From an uncultured Rivibacter sp. (GTDB taxonomy: Bacteria; Pseudomonadota; Gammaproteobacteria; Burkholderiales; Burkholderiaceae), in contig CAMLLU010000104.1 of the NCBI GenBank assembly GCA_946480925.1, positions 1 through 15,099 of the forward strand: a DNA stretch of 15,099 bases. The letters run 5' to 3'. Below the pieces are notes generated by a model that saw only the letters and a program-made list of their open reading frames with translations, searched no databases and was not told where the DNA came from. The position numbers and the translations under genes are program-made. Position 1 is the stretch's first letter, and each line of letters starts with the position of its first letter. This document shows, in pieces, positions 6,961 to 14,163 of the stretch.

Positions 6961-8277
6961 GTGAGAGTTTCTGTCTTTGGCCTGGGTTACGTGGGTGCCG
7001 TGTCGTGCGGCTGCCTGCCGGAACTGGGGCATCAGGTGATCGGTGTCGACACCAACCCGACCAAGGTTCGCATGATCAACGACGGTCAGTCCCCCGTCGT
7101 CGAGGAAGGCATCAACGAGCTCATCGCCGCGGCCGTGAAGAACGGCAAGCTGCACGCCACGCACGACGTGGAAGAAGCCGTGCTCGGCTCGGAGGTGTCG
7201 CTCATCTCAGTAGCCACGCCGTCGAACCCCAACTACACGCCCAACCTCACGGCGGTGGATGCGGTGATCCGCTCGATCGGCGCGGCCATCCGCAAGAAGG
7301 AAGGCCATCACACCATCGTGCTGCGCAGCACGGTGCCGCCGGGTACCACCGAAGACCGCATCCTGCCCATCCTCGAAGACGCCGTCGGCCGCAAGGTCGG
7401 TGATCGGCTGTCGCTGGTGTTCAACCCCGAGTTCCTGCGCGAAGGCTCCTCCGTCAAGGACTTCCACAACCCGCCGCAGACGGTGATCGGCAGCCTCGAC
7501 GAAGCCGGCTACATGGCCATGGAATCGATGTACGCAGGATTGCCCGGCCCCATGGTGCGTACCTCGTGCCGCGTGGCCGAGTCGGTGAAGTACCTGTGCA
7601 ACGTGTTCCACGCCATGAAGATCGTGTTCGCCAACGAGGCGGGCTCGGTGCTCAAGGCCTGCGGGCTCGATGGCCGCGAGGTCATGAAGATCTTCTGCCA
7701 GGACACGCAACTCAACATCTCGCCGGCCTACCTGCGGCCCGGCTTCGCGTTCGGTGGCTCGTGCCTGCCCAAGGAGGTGAAGGGCTTCCTCACGCTGGCG
7801 CGCAGCAAGGACGTGCCGATTCCCGCGCTCGCGGGCCTGCTCGACAGCAACACCGCACACATCGACCGGGCCTACGAAATGATCGCGCGCAACGGCCGCC
7901 GCAAGGTCGCGCTCTTCGGCCTGGCGTTCAAGCCGGGCACCGACGACATGCGCGACTCGCCGCTGGTCACGCTGGCCGAGCGCCTGATCGGCAAGGGCTT
8001 CGAGCTCTCGATCTACGACAGCTTCGTGAAGATCAGCCGGCTCCTGGGCAAGAACAAGGAATTCATCGACCGCGAGATCCCGCATCTCGACCGGCTGCTG
8101 CAGGAAAGCGCCGAGCGCGCCCTCGAAGGCGCCGAGGTGGTGGTGATCGGCCACGCCGACGCGGCGGCCCGCAAGGCCATCGTCGACAACGCAGCCGGCA
8201 AGCGCATCGTCGACCTTTCCGGCTACGCCGAGCTGCGCAGCGCGAACGCGGCCGAGTACGAGGGCATCTGCTGGTGA
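6961..8277 (+). CDS. algD: GDP-mannose 6-dehydrogenase (AlgD type)
   Basis: An NAD-dependent enzyme that oxidises GDP-mannose twice to GDP-mannuronate in the cytoplasm. From GTG 6961 it is 438 aa (436 in Pseudomonas AlgD). The Rossmann motif FGLGYVGAVSCGCL is near residue 5. TPSNPN, VLRSTVPPGTTEDR, NPEFLREGSSVKDF and GFAFGGSCLPKEVKG follow; the catalytic Cys falls at residue 268, the same number as in Pseudomonas AlgD. The match continues through GLAFKPGTDDMRDSPLVTLAERLIGKG and the C-terminal EGICW. These features favour AlgD over the related UDP-glucose 6-dehydrogenases, though substrate should be tested. It overlaps the next glycosyltransferase by GTGA. No alginate polymerase genes are visible, so the mannuronate probably feeds another polymer. 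Confidence 0.9.
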   Translation: MRVSVFGLGYVGAVSCGCLPELGHQVIGVDTNPTKVRMINDGQSPVVEEGINELIAAAVKNGKLHATHDVEEAVLGSEVSLISVATPSNPNYTPNLTAVDAVIRSIGAAIRKKEGHHTIVLRSTVPPGTTEDRILPILEDAVGRKVGDRLSLVFNPEFLREGSSVKDFHNPPQTVIGSLDEAGYMAMESMYAGLPGPMVRTSCRVAESVKYLCNVFHAMKIVFANEAGSVLKACGLDGREVMKIFCQDTQLNISPAYLRPGFAFGGSCLPKEVKGFLTLARSKDVPIPALAGLLDSNTAHIDRAYEMIARNGRRKVALFGLAFKPGTDDMRDSPLVTLAERLIGKGFELSIYDSFVKISRLLGKNKEFIDREIPHLDRLLQESAERALEGAEVVVIGHADAAARKAIVDNAAGKRIVDLSGYAELRSANAAEYEGICW

Positions 8278-9521
8278 GCGGCTCCAAGCCGCGGCTGGCG
8301 TTCGTTTCGCCGGTCTTCCTGTTCCCCAACGATGCGGGCGGCAAGATCCGCACGACCAACATCCTGCGGGGCCTGCGCGGCGGCGCTTTCGACGTCACGC
8401 TGCTGAGCCCGGCCACCGCGGGGCAGCAGGCCGAGTGGGCGCCGCAGTTGCAGGGCGTGTGCGAGCGTTTCGTGCCCTGGCGGCCGGCCCCGGCGCGCCC
8501 GCGCTGGATGCGTGCCGCCGACCTGCTGGGCGAGCTCCCGGTGAACGTGGCCGCCGACCGCACGCGTCCTGCGCTCGATGCCGTGCACAAGACACTGGCC
8601 GAGGGCCGCTTCGACGTGGCCGTGTTCGACTTCGTGCACGCGGCGGTGCTGCGACCGGCCCATTCGCAGGCTGCCACCGTGTGCTTCACGCACAACGTCG
8701 AAGCCGAGATCTTCAAGCGCCATGCCGAAACGGCCAGCCAGGCCGCGATGCGGCTGGTGTGGCGATCGCAACACGCCAAGATGGAGCGCTACGAACGCGA
8801 GGAGCTGCGCCGTTTCGATTCGGTGATCGCCGTCTCCGAGCGCGACGCGAAGCAGTTCCGCGAGCGCTACGGCCTGGCCTCGGTGGTCACCATCCCGACC
8901 GGTGTCGACCTCGACTTCTTTGCCTGGAGCGAGCCACCTGCGGTGGACGATGCGCGTCCGCCCACGGTGGTGTTCACCGGCTCGATGGACTGGGAAGCCA
9001 ACGTCGATGGCGTGCGCTTCTTCCTGGCCGACGTGTGGCCGTTGATCCTGGCCCAGGTGCCGGATGCGCGCTTCGTCGTCGTCGGGCGCAACCCGCCGCC
9101 TGCGCTGCAGGAGCAGGCCAAGGCCTTCAAGGGTGTGAGCTTCACCGGCTTCGTCGACGACGTGCGGCCGTATGCCCGTGCGGCGCATGCCTTCGTGATC
9201 CCGCTGCGGGTGGGCGGCGGCACGCGCATCAAGGCGTTCGAGGCCATGGCCATGGGCTGCCCCGTGGTCTCCACTTCGATCGGGATCGAAGGGCTCGACG
9301 TCACTGACGGCGAGCACTACCTGCAGCGCGACTCGGCTGAGCAGCAGGCCCAGGCCGTGGTCGAGTTGCTGCGCGATGTCGGGCTGCGGCGAGCGCTTTC
9401 GAGCAATGCGCGGCAACGCGTGGAGGCCAAGTTCGGCCACCGCGTGGCGGCCGAGGTGTTCGAGCAGGCCTGCCTTGCCGCCATGCGCGAACGCCGTGCG
9501 CAGTTCAGCGCGGCGGCGTGA
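8274..9521 (+). CDS. Glycosyltransferase family 4
   Basis: A 415-aa protein starting at a GTG (8274) inside the algD stop, with GAGGG (8260-8264) 9 nt upstream. The frame is open much further left, but only as an out-of-frame shadow of algD. The N-terminal domain has PRLAFVSPVFLFPNDAGGKI and RTTNILRGLR, then VAVFDFVHAAVL, CFTHNVEAEIFKRH and FDSVIAVSERDAKQF. The C-terminal domain has IPTGVDLDFF, VVFTGSMDWEANVDGVRFF, ARFVVVGRNPPP, FTGFVDDVRPYARAAHAFVI and the GT4 donor-binding motif GGGTRIKAFEAMAMGCPVVS. Coupled translation with algD suggests action in the same uronate-containing glycan, perhaps with a GDP-sugar donor; that donor choice is inference. Its last 17 bp overlap the end of the opposing beta-helix gene. 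Confidence 0.92.
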   Translation: MSGSKPRLAFVSPVFLFPNDAGGKIRTTNILRGLRGGAFDVTLLSPATAGQQAEWAPQLQGVCERFVPWRPAPARPRWMRAADLLGELPVNVAADRTRPALDAVHKTLAEGRFDVAVFDFVHAAVLRPAHSQAATVCFTHNVEAEIFKRHAETASQAAMRLVWRSQHAKMERYEREELRRFDSVIAVSERDAKQFRERYGLASVVTIPTGVDLDFFAWSEPPAVDDARPPTVVFTGSMDWEANVDGVRFFLADVWPLILAQVPDARFVVVGRNPPPALQEQAKAFKGVSFTGFVDDVRPYARAAHAFVIPLRVGGGTRIKAFEAMAMGCPVVSTSIGIEGLDVTDGEHYLQRDSAEQQAQAVVELLRDVGLRRALSSNARQRVEAKFGHRVAAEVFEQACLAAMRERRAQFSAAA

Positions 9522-10815
9522 ACAGGCAGGCGCTGAAGTCTTCCACGGCGCCGTAGGCGGCCAGTGAAGGGCGGGGCGTGCCGCACAGGTCGGCAGGCCC
9601 CACTTCGTCTGCCTTGGCCGGCTTGTCGCGGCGCAGGGGTCTGCCCCTCCAGCGGAAGTCGAGCGCTCCTGCATCGGCATACACCTCGCGCAGCGGGTGC
9701 GATCCCAGCAGCGATCGAGCACGCGATGTTTCGAGGTTGTCACCAGCCCGCACCACACCGCCGTTGCGGCTGCGGATGGGGCCATCGACGAGATTGCCGT
9801 ACACGTCTGCGCTGCTTTCCACTGAACGCACCGAGATGCCGGTGGTCTCGATCACCGTGTTGTAGGCCACCACGCTGACGGCGGCGCGATTGACGTCGAT
9901 ACCGTCGTCGGAGCAGAAGGCCACGAGGTTGGAGACGATCACGCCACGGTCCTGTTCGGTGATGCAGCGCTTGTCGCGACAGAACTGCGGCCCCGTGCCG
10001 CCGTTGCCCAACGACAGCCCGACACGCGGGCCAGGTGCGCCGCGCAGGCGGTGCTCGCACAGCACGAGGTTGCGTTCGAAGCGGTTGTCCGAGCCGCCAC
10101 CCTTCACGAAGGCGCCGTAGCTGCTCTTGCTGCCCTGGCCCTTGACGAAGTCGCTGATCACGTTCGCTCGCACCACCCAGTGGCTGGCGCCCACCAGATC
10201 GATCGGCACCACGGCACTTTCAGTCTGGCGGATCGCCGTGTTGGTGAGGGTGTTGCTTTCGATCAGGCCGTGGTCGGGAAACCGGTCGCCCACGCCGTTG
10301 ATCTTGAAGTGGGCGTTGAAGTCGATGATCTTGTTGTTGCGCGCGACGAAATGCGTGGCGCCCGCCATCACGTGGAAGGCGTGTTCGCAATCGGCATGCT
10401 GATCGCACACGCCTTGCAGCGTGAGGTTCTCGAACTGCCAGTGAGGGGCCGACACGGCGAAGCCCTCGCTGGTGGCGAACTCGAGTACCACCGTGTCGGG
10501 CTGCTCGGCGCGCACTCGGATGGGCGCCCGCTCGGTACCGGGCCGGTCCACGGCGATCGCCCGCCCGTTGAACCGGTAGCGACCCGGCTCGAAGGTGATG
10601 ACGTCGCCCGCAGCGGCGTCTCGCAAAGCCTGCAATGCCTGCTCGCTCGAATTCACCGCCATCTTGCGGCCGGCGGTGGGCGCCGGTGCCGGTTGAGGCT
10701 GCGCACCCACGCGCAGCTGCTTGCCCGCCGGGCCACCGACGTTCACCGCAACCGGCGCTGCCCAGGCGGCTGAGGCCATGAGCAGCAGCGCCGCTGCGGT
10801 GAGCTGTCTTCTCAC
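9505..10815 (-). CDS. Secreted right-handed parallel beta-helix protein (possible polysaccharide lyase or epimerase)
   Basis: From GTG 10815 the protein is 436 aa and begins with a clean Sec signal peptide, MRRQLTAAALLLMASAAWA, cut before APVAVN. An upstream ATG at 10863 would place 16 charged residues before it and is less likely. AGG lies 6 nt before the GTG, which overlaps the galE stop (GTGA). After a short Pro-rich segment, SSEQALQALRDAAAGDVITFEPGRY opens a beta-helix like those of PL6 chondroitinase B/alginate lyases. Later rungs include FVARNNKIIDFNAHFKINGVG, HGLIESNTLTNTAIR, HWVVRANVISDFVKG and FCSDDGIDVNRAAVSVVAYNTVI. Several Cys (GVCDQHADC, FCRDKRC) suggest disulfides. With algD close by, cleavage or epimerisation of a uronate polymer in the periplasm is plausible. 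No catalytic residues could be fixed, and a non-catalytic binding role remains possible. Confidence 0.83.
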   Translation of the reverse strand: MRRQLTAAALLLMASAAWAAPVAVNVGGPAGKQLRVGAQPQPAPAPTAGRKMAVNSSEQALQALRDAAAGDVITFEPGRYRFNGRAIAVDRPGTERAPIRVRAEQPDTVVLEFATSEGFAVSAPHWQFENLTLQGVCDQHADCEHAFHVMAGATHFVARNNKIIDFNAHFKINGVGDRFPDHGLIESNTLTNTAIRQTESAVVPIDLVGASHWVVRANVISDFVKGQGSKSSYGAFVKGGGSDNRFERNLVLCEHRLRGAPGPRVGLSLGNGGTGPQFCRDKRCITEQDRGVIVSNLVAFCSDDGIDVNRAAVSVVAYNTVIETTGISVRSVESSADVYGNLVDGPIRSRNGGVVRAGDNLETSRARSLLGSHPLREVYADAGALDFRWRGRPLRRDKPAKADEVGPADLCGTPRPSLAAYGAVEDFSACLFTPPR

Positions 10816-11825
10816 TCGAAGCCTCGTGGATTGCCGCTCTGCCAACGCCAGGCATCGGCGCACATTTCTGCAAGGCCCCGGCTGGCCGACCAGCCGATCA
10901 GCTCACGGGCCCGCGTGGGGTCGGCATAGCAAGCCGCCACGTCACCCGGGCGCCGCGCGACGATCTTGTACGGCACCTCGCGTCCGCTGGCCTGCCCGAA
11001 CGCCTTGATCACCTCGAGCACGCTGTAGCCCTGGCCCGTGCCCAGGTTCACCGTCAGCGAATCGCCGCCAGCCAGCAAGTGGCGCAGTGCGGCCACGTGT
11101 CCCTCGGCCAGGTCCATCACGTGGATGTAGTCACGCACGCCGGTGCCGTCCGGCGTGTCGTAGTCGCCACCGAAGACCTGCAGGTGCGGGCGCTTGCCCA
11201 CGGCCACCTGCGTCACGTAGGGCATGAGGTTGTTGGGCACGCCGCGTGGGTCTTCGCCGATGGCGCCGCTCGGGTGCGCGCCCACCGGGTTGAAGTAGCG
11301 CAGGTAGGCCACGCGCCAGCTCGTGTCGTTGCGTTCCACCTCGCGCAGCAACTGCTCGCCCATGAGCTTGGTGGCGCCGTAGGGGTTGGTGGTGGACAGC
11401 GGCGCGTCTTCGGTGATGGGCAGGCGCTCGGGCTGGCCGTACACCGTGGCGGAAGAGCTGAACACGAAGCGCGTGGCACCATGTTCCTTCATGACTTGCG
11501 CCACGTTGATCAACCCGCCGATGTTGTTGCGAAAGTATTCGATCGGCTTCTGCGTGGATTCACCCACGGCCTTGTGCGCCGCGAAGTGCACCACCGCGTC
11601 GATGGAGTGCTTCTCGAACACGCGGTGCATCGACTGCGCATCGCAGACGTCGGCCTCCTCGAACACCGGCGGCTCGCCGGCCAGCGTGGCCAGGCGTTGC
11701 AGCACGAGCGGTGAGCTGTTGGCGAAGTTGTCGACGCCGACCACGTCGTAGCCGGCGGCCTGCAGAGCAAGCCAGGTGTGCGAGCCGATGTAACCGGTGG
11801 CGCCGGTGAGCAGGATGCAGGGCAT
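10812..11825 (-). CDS. galE: UDP-glucose 4-epimerase
   Basis: Interconverts UDP-glucose and UDP-galactose in the cytoplasm with bound NAD. It is 337 aa, close to E. coli GalE (338). The N-terminal TGATGYIGSH is the Rossmann motif, and DNFANSSPLVLQRL follows the first beta-alpha units. FSSSATVYG carries the catalytic Ser, and NPYGATKLMGE the Tyr149/Lys153 pair, the same numbers as in E. coli. YLRYFNPVGAHPSGAIGEDP, YVTQVAVGKR and GTGVRDYIHVMDLAEGHV are further GalE signatures. The 3' end is coupled to the beta-helix gene, which suggests supply of UDP-galactose to the same glycan locus rather than galactose catabolism. The upstream region shared with ubiJ is 106 bp. Confidence 0.95.
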   Translation of the reverse strand: MPCILLTGATGYIGSHTWLALQAAGYDVVGVDNFANSSPLVLQRLATLAGEPPVFEEADVCDAQSMHRVFEKHSIDAVVHFAAHKAVGESTQKPIEYFRNNIGGLINVAQVMKEHGATRFVFSSSATVYGQPERLPITEDAPLSTTNPYGATKLMGEQLLREVERNDTSWRVAYLRYFNPVGAHPSGAIGEDPRGVPNNLMPYVTQVAVGKRPHLQVFGGDYDTPDGTGVRDYIHVMDLAEGHVAALRHLLAGGDSLTVNLGTGQGYSVLEVIKAFGQASGREVPYKIVARRPGDVAACYADPTRARELIGWSASRGLAEMCADAWRWQSGNPRGFE

Positions 11826-11884
11826 GGAGGTTGCGCAGGAGGGGTGTTGATTTCATTGTGGCAAACAAAGCCTGCGTGACGATG

Positions 11885-11922
11885 CCCTCTACACGAGGGG
11901 TAACAAACGCGGCTCCTACAAT
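11885..11922 (+). promoter_or_regulatory. Putative ubiJ promoter region with inverted repeat
   Basis: TACAAT at 11917-11922 is a good -10 hexamer and its end lies only 9 bp before the ubiJ ATG, so a start near 11929 would give a practically leaderless mRNA. No Shine-Dalgarno is seen. An inverted repeat, CCCTC (11885-11889) and GAGGG (11895-11899) around TACAC, covers the -35 position, where no good -35 hexamer stands. This could mean activator dependence. Confidence 0.4.
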
Positions 11923-11931
11923 CGCGCCACC

Positions 11932-12429
11932 ATGCTCGACGCCCTCACCGCCTCACTGGGCCGCGCGGCCCTGGACCGCCTTACCCTCCTGATCAACCAT
12001 GTGCTCGACGCCGAGCCGGCTGCCAAGGAGCGGCTGCGCCCGCACACCGGCCGCAGCATCGAGGTGGTGTGGCAGCAATGGCCCGGCCTGCTGCCCACGC
12101 CGCCCGCCATGGTGTGGCTGGTCACGCCCGCGGGCTTGCTCGAACGCGTGGAGCAACCTGCCGAGTCGGGGCTCACCGTGGCGCTGCGTTTCGACGAGCT
12201 GCCACGCTGGCTGGCCGCCGCGGCCCATACCGGCGAGCATCCGCCGATGGAGATACGTGGTGATGCGCAGTTCGCCGCCGACGTGAGCTGGCTGGCCGAC
12301 AACGTGCGCTGGGACATCGAGGCCGATCTGGCCCGTGTGATCGGCGATGCGCCCGCGCACCAGATCGCGCGCGTCGGGCGTGGAATGCTGGAGGCCTTGC
12401 GGCGCTTCGTGTCCAAGCGCAGCGCGTGA
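11932..12429 (+). CDS. ubiJ: Ubiquinone biosynthesis accessory factor UbiJ (SCP2 domain)
   Basis: A 165-aa protein ([25 protein letters not shown]) with the layout of UbiJ: an N-terminal helix, an SCP2-type lipid-binding domain ([67 protein letters not shown]) and a C-terminal helix. UbiJ is a non-enzymatic member of the cytoplasmic ubiquinone-biosynthesis complex that binds hydrophobic quinone intermediates. It is shorter than E. coli UbiJ (about 200 aa), lacking part of the C-terminal extension. The assignment rests on the domain pattern plus its place 61 bp ahead of ubiB on the same strand. In many proteobacteria ubiE precedes it; here galE does, on the opposite strand. Confidence 0.82.
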   Translation: MLDALTASLGRAALDRLTLLINHVLDAEPAAKERLRPHTGRSIEVVWQQWPGLLPTPPAMVWLVTPAGLLERVEQPAESGLTVALRFDELPRWLAAAAHTGEHPPMEIRGDAQFAADVSWLADNVRWDIEADLARVIGDAPAHQIARVGRGMLEALRRFVSKRSA

Positions 12430-12490
12430 AGCTTCCCAGATCCGTTTCGAGCCATCCGTTGGACTACCCAGCGCCCGGGGTTGCGCCGTC

Positions 12491-14062
12491 ATGACCCATC
12501 TGCTGCGGTTCGTCTACATCGGCTTCATCTTCCTGCGCTACGGGCTCGACCAGCTTGCGCTGGAAAGCCTGCACCAGCCCTGGCTGCGCGTGGTGGCGCG
12601 GCTCGTCACCATCGGCCGGCGGCTCGACGCGCCGCGCGGCGAGCGCCTGCGCCAGGCGCTCGAGCGCCTGGGGCCCATCTTCGTGAAGTTCGGCCAGGTG
12701 CTGTCCACCCGGCGCGACCTGCTGCCGCCTGACCTCGCTGACGAACTCGCCAAGCTGCAGGACCGCGTGCCGCCGTTCGAGGGCGCGCAGGCGGTGCGCA
12801 TGGTCGAAGCGGCCTTCGGCCGGCCGCTGGGCGACATCTTCGAAAGCTTCGACGCCGAGCCCGTGGCCAGTGCTTCGATCGCGCAGGTGCACTTCGCCGT
12901 CCTCAAGGGCGGCCGTGAAGTCGCTGTGAAAGTGCTGCGGCCCGGCATGCTCAGGATCATCGACAACGACCTGGCGCTGCTGCGCACGGGCGCCGTCTGG
13001 ATCGAGCGGGTGTCGGCCGATGCACGGCGCCTGAAGCCCCGCGAGGTGGTGGCCGAATTCGACAAATACCTGCACGACGAGCTCGACCTGGTGCGCGAGG
13101 CGGCCAGTGCGACGCAGCTGCGCCGCAACATGGAAGGGCTGCGCCTCGTGATGGTGCCCGAGATGGTGTGGGAGCTATGCACGCCCAACGTGCTGGTGAT
13201 GGAGCGCATGAAGGGCGTGCCGATCAGCCAGCGTGCCCGCCTCGAAGCTGCCGGCGTCGACATCAGGAGGCTGGCCCGCGACGGCGTGACGATCTTCTTC
13301 ACGCAGGTGTTCCGCGACGGCTTCTTCCACGCCGACATGCACCCCGGCAACATCCAGGTCAGCATCGAGCCCGCCACCTTCGGCCGCTACATCGCGCTGG
13401 ACTTCGGGATCATCGGCACGCTCACCGAGTTCGACAAGGAATACCTGGCGCAGAACTTCATCGCCTTCTTCCGGCGCGACTACAAGCGCGTGGCCGAGCT
13501 GCACCTCGAAAGCGGCTGGGTGCCGCCGGGCACGCGGGTCGACGAACTCGAAGGTGCCATCCGTGCCTGCTGCGAGCCGCACTTCGACCGGCCGCTGAAG
13601 GATATCTCGCTGGGGCAGGTGCTGCTGCGGCTGTTCCAGACCTCGCGGCGCTTCAACGTCGAGATCCAGCCGCAGCTCGTGCTGTTGCAGAAGACGCTGC
13701 TCAACGTCGAAGGCCTGGGCCGTCAGCTCGACCCCGAGCTCGACCTGTGGAGCACGGCCAAGCCCTTCCTCGAGCGCTGGATGAACGAGCAGGTGGGCTG
13801 GAAGGGGCTGTTCGAGCGGCTGAAGAACGAGGCGCCGCGCTACGCGAAGCTGCTGCCCGAGCTGCCCCGGTTGTTGCACGACGCCTTGCAGGCGAAGGCG
13901 CATCCGTCGCCACCCTTGCCGGACCCATTGCTGGCCGCCTTGCTGCTGGAGCAGCGGCGCACCAACCGGCTGCTGCGTGCGCTGGTCTATGGCGGGCTGG
14001 GCTTCGTGCTCGGCTTCATCGCCGTGCAGCTGTGGGGCCGCTTCCCGCTGTGGTGGCTCTGA
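12491..14062 (+). CDS. ubiB: Ubiquinone biosynthesis protein UbiB (atypical kinase/ATPase)
   Basis: A 523-aa member of the UbiB/ABC1/ADCK family, needed for ubiquinone biosynthesis and thought to act as an ATPase at the membrane. ATG 12491 ([20 protein letters not shown]) fits the family start; the frame continues upstream but without similarity. Visible motifs: [21 protein letters not shown] (the family KxGQ motif, about 66-86), ASASIAQVH (the Ala-rich nucleotide loop, about 126-134), VAVKVLRPG with the ATP-binding Lys, HADMHPGN (about 280-287) and the metal-binding LDFG (about 303-306). The last 30 residues ([19 protein letters not shown]) are a hydrophobic membrane anchor, as in E. coli UbiB. 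Only a GGGG stretch precedes the ATG, so translation may depend on ubiJ. The terminator at 14067 ends the unit. Confidence 0.95.
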   Translation: MTHLLRFVYIGFIFLRYGLDQLALESLHQPWLRVVARLVTIGRRLDAPRGERLRQALERLGPIFVKFGQVLSTRRDLLPPDLADELAKLQDRVPPFEGAQAVRMVEAAFGRPLGDIFESFDAEPVASASIAQVHFAVLKGGREVAVKVLRPGMLRIIDNDLALLRTGAVWIERVSADARRLKPREVVAEFDKYLHDELDLVREAASATQLRRNMEGLRLVMVPEMVWELCTPNVLVMERMKGVPISQRARLEAAGVDIRRLARDGVTIFFTQVFRDGFFHADMHPGNIQVSIEPATFGRYIALDFGIIGTLTEFDKEYLAQNFIAFFRRDYKRVAELHLESGWVPPGTRVDELEGAIRACCEPHFDRPLKDISLGQVLLRLFQTSRRFNVEIQPQLVLLQKTLLNVEGLGRQLDPELDLWSTAKPFLERWMNEQVGWKGLFERLKNEAPRYAKLLPELPRLLHDALQAKAHPSPPLPDPLLAALLLEQRRTNRLLRALVYGGLGFVLGFIAVQLWGRFPLWWL

Positions 14063-14066
14063 CGAC

Positions 14067-14090
14067 ACCGGGCCGGCCCCGGTTTTGCTT
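14067..14090 (+). terminator. Intrinsic terminator after ubiB
   Basis: ACCGGG (14067-14072) pairs with CCCGGT (14078-14083) around a 5-nt loop, followed at once by TTTTGCTT. It begins 4 bp after the ubiB stop. The stem is short but fully GC-rich with a following T-run, the classic rho-independent form. Confidence 0.75.
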
Positions 14091-14104
14091 CGGCCCGATC
14101 TCGC

Positions 14105-14110
14105 GATAAT
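14105..14110 (+). promoter_or_regulatory. Putative -10 element of the symporter gene
   Basis: GATAAT, 54 bp before the symporter ATG and just after the ubiB terminator. The best upstream -35 candidates fall inside the terminator T-run (TTTTGC at 14083-14088, 16-bp spacing) and match poorly. The gene must have its own promoter because ubiB ends in a terminator. Confidence 0.45.
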
Positions 14111-14116
14111 CCCTGG

Positions 14117-14141
14117 TTCCCGTTGGGAAAACGTTCTTTTC
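14117..14141 (+). promoter_or_regulatory. Two inverted repeats in the symporter leader
   Basis: TTCCC-GTT-GGGAA (14117-14129) and GAAAA-CGTTC-TTTTC (14127-14141) overlap by three bases, near the expected transcription start. They are AT-richer than the surrounding DNA. Either could be an operator; the overlap would also allow two alternative RNA folds. Evidence is limited to the symmetry. Confidence 0.3.
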
Positions 14142-14163
14142 TGAGCACCGAGGCCACGTCCGC

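Noticed and set aside
8223..9785. A 520-codon minus-strand open frame opposite the second glycosyltransferase
   Set aside because: Antisense shadow of a clear GT4 protein; its His/Arg/Gly-rich sequence resembles no family.
12347..12490. An upstream 48-residue extension of UbiB
   Set aside because: It lies largely within the ubiJ frame region and lacks family similarity; [12 protein letters not shown] fits the family start.
12464..14068. Long minus-strand open frames opposite ubiB
   Set aside because: High-GC shadows; ubiB motifs on the plus strand are complete from end to end.
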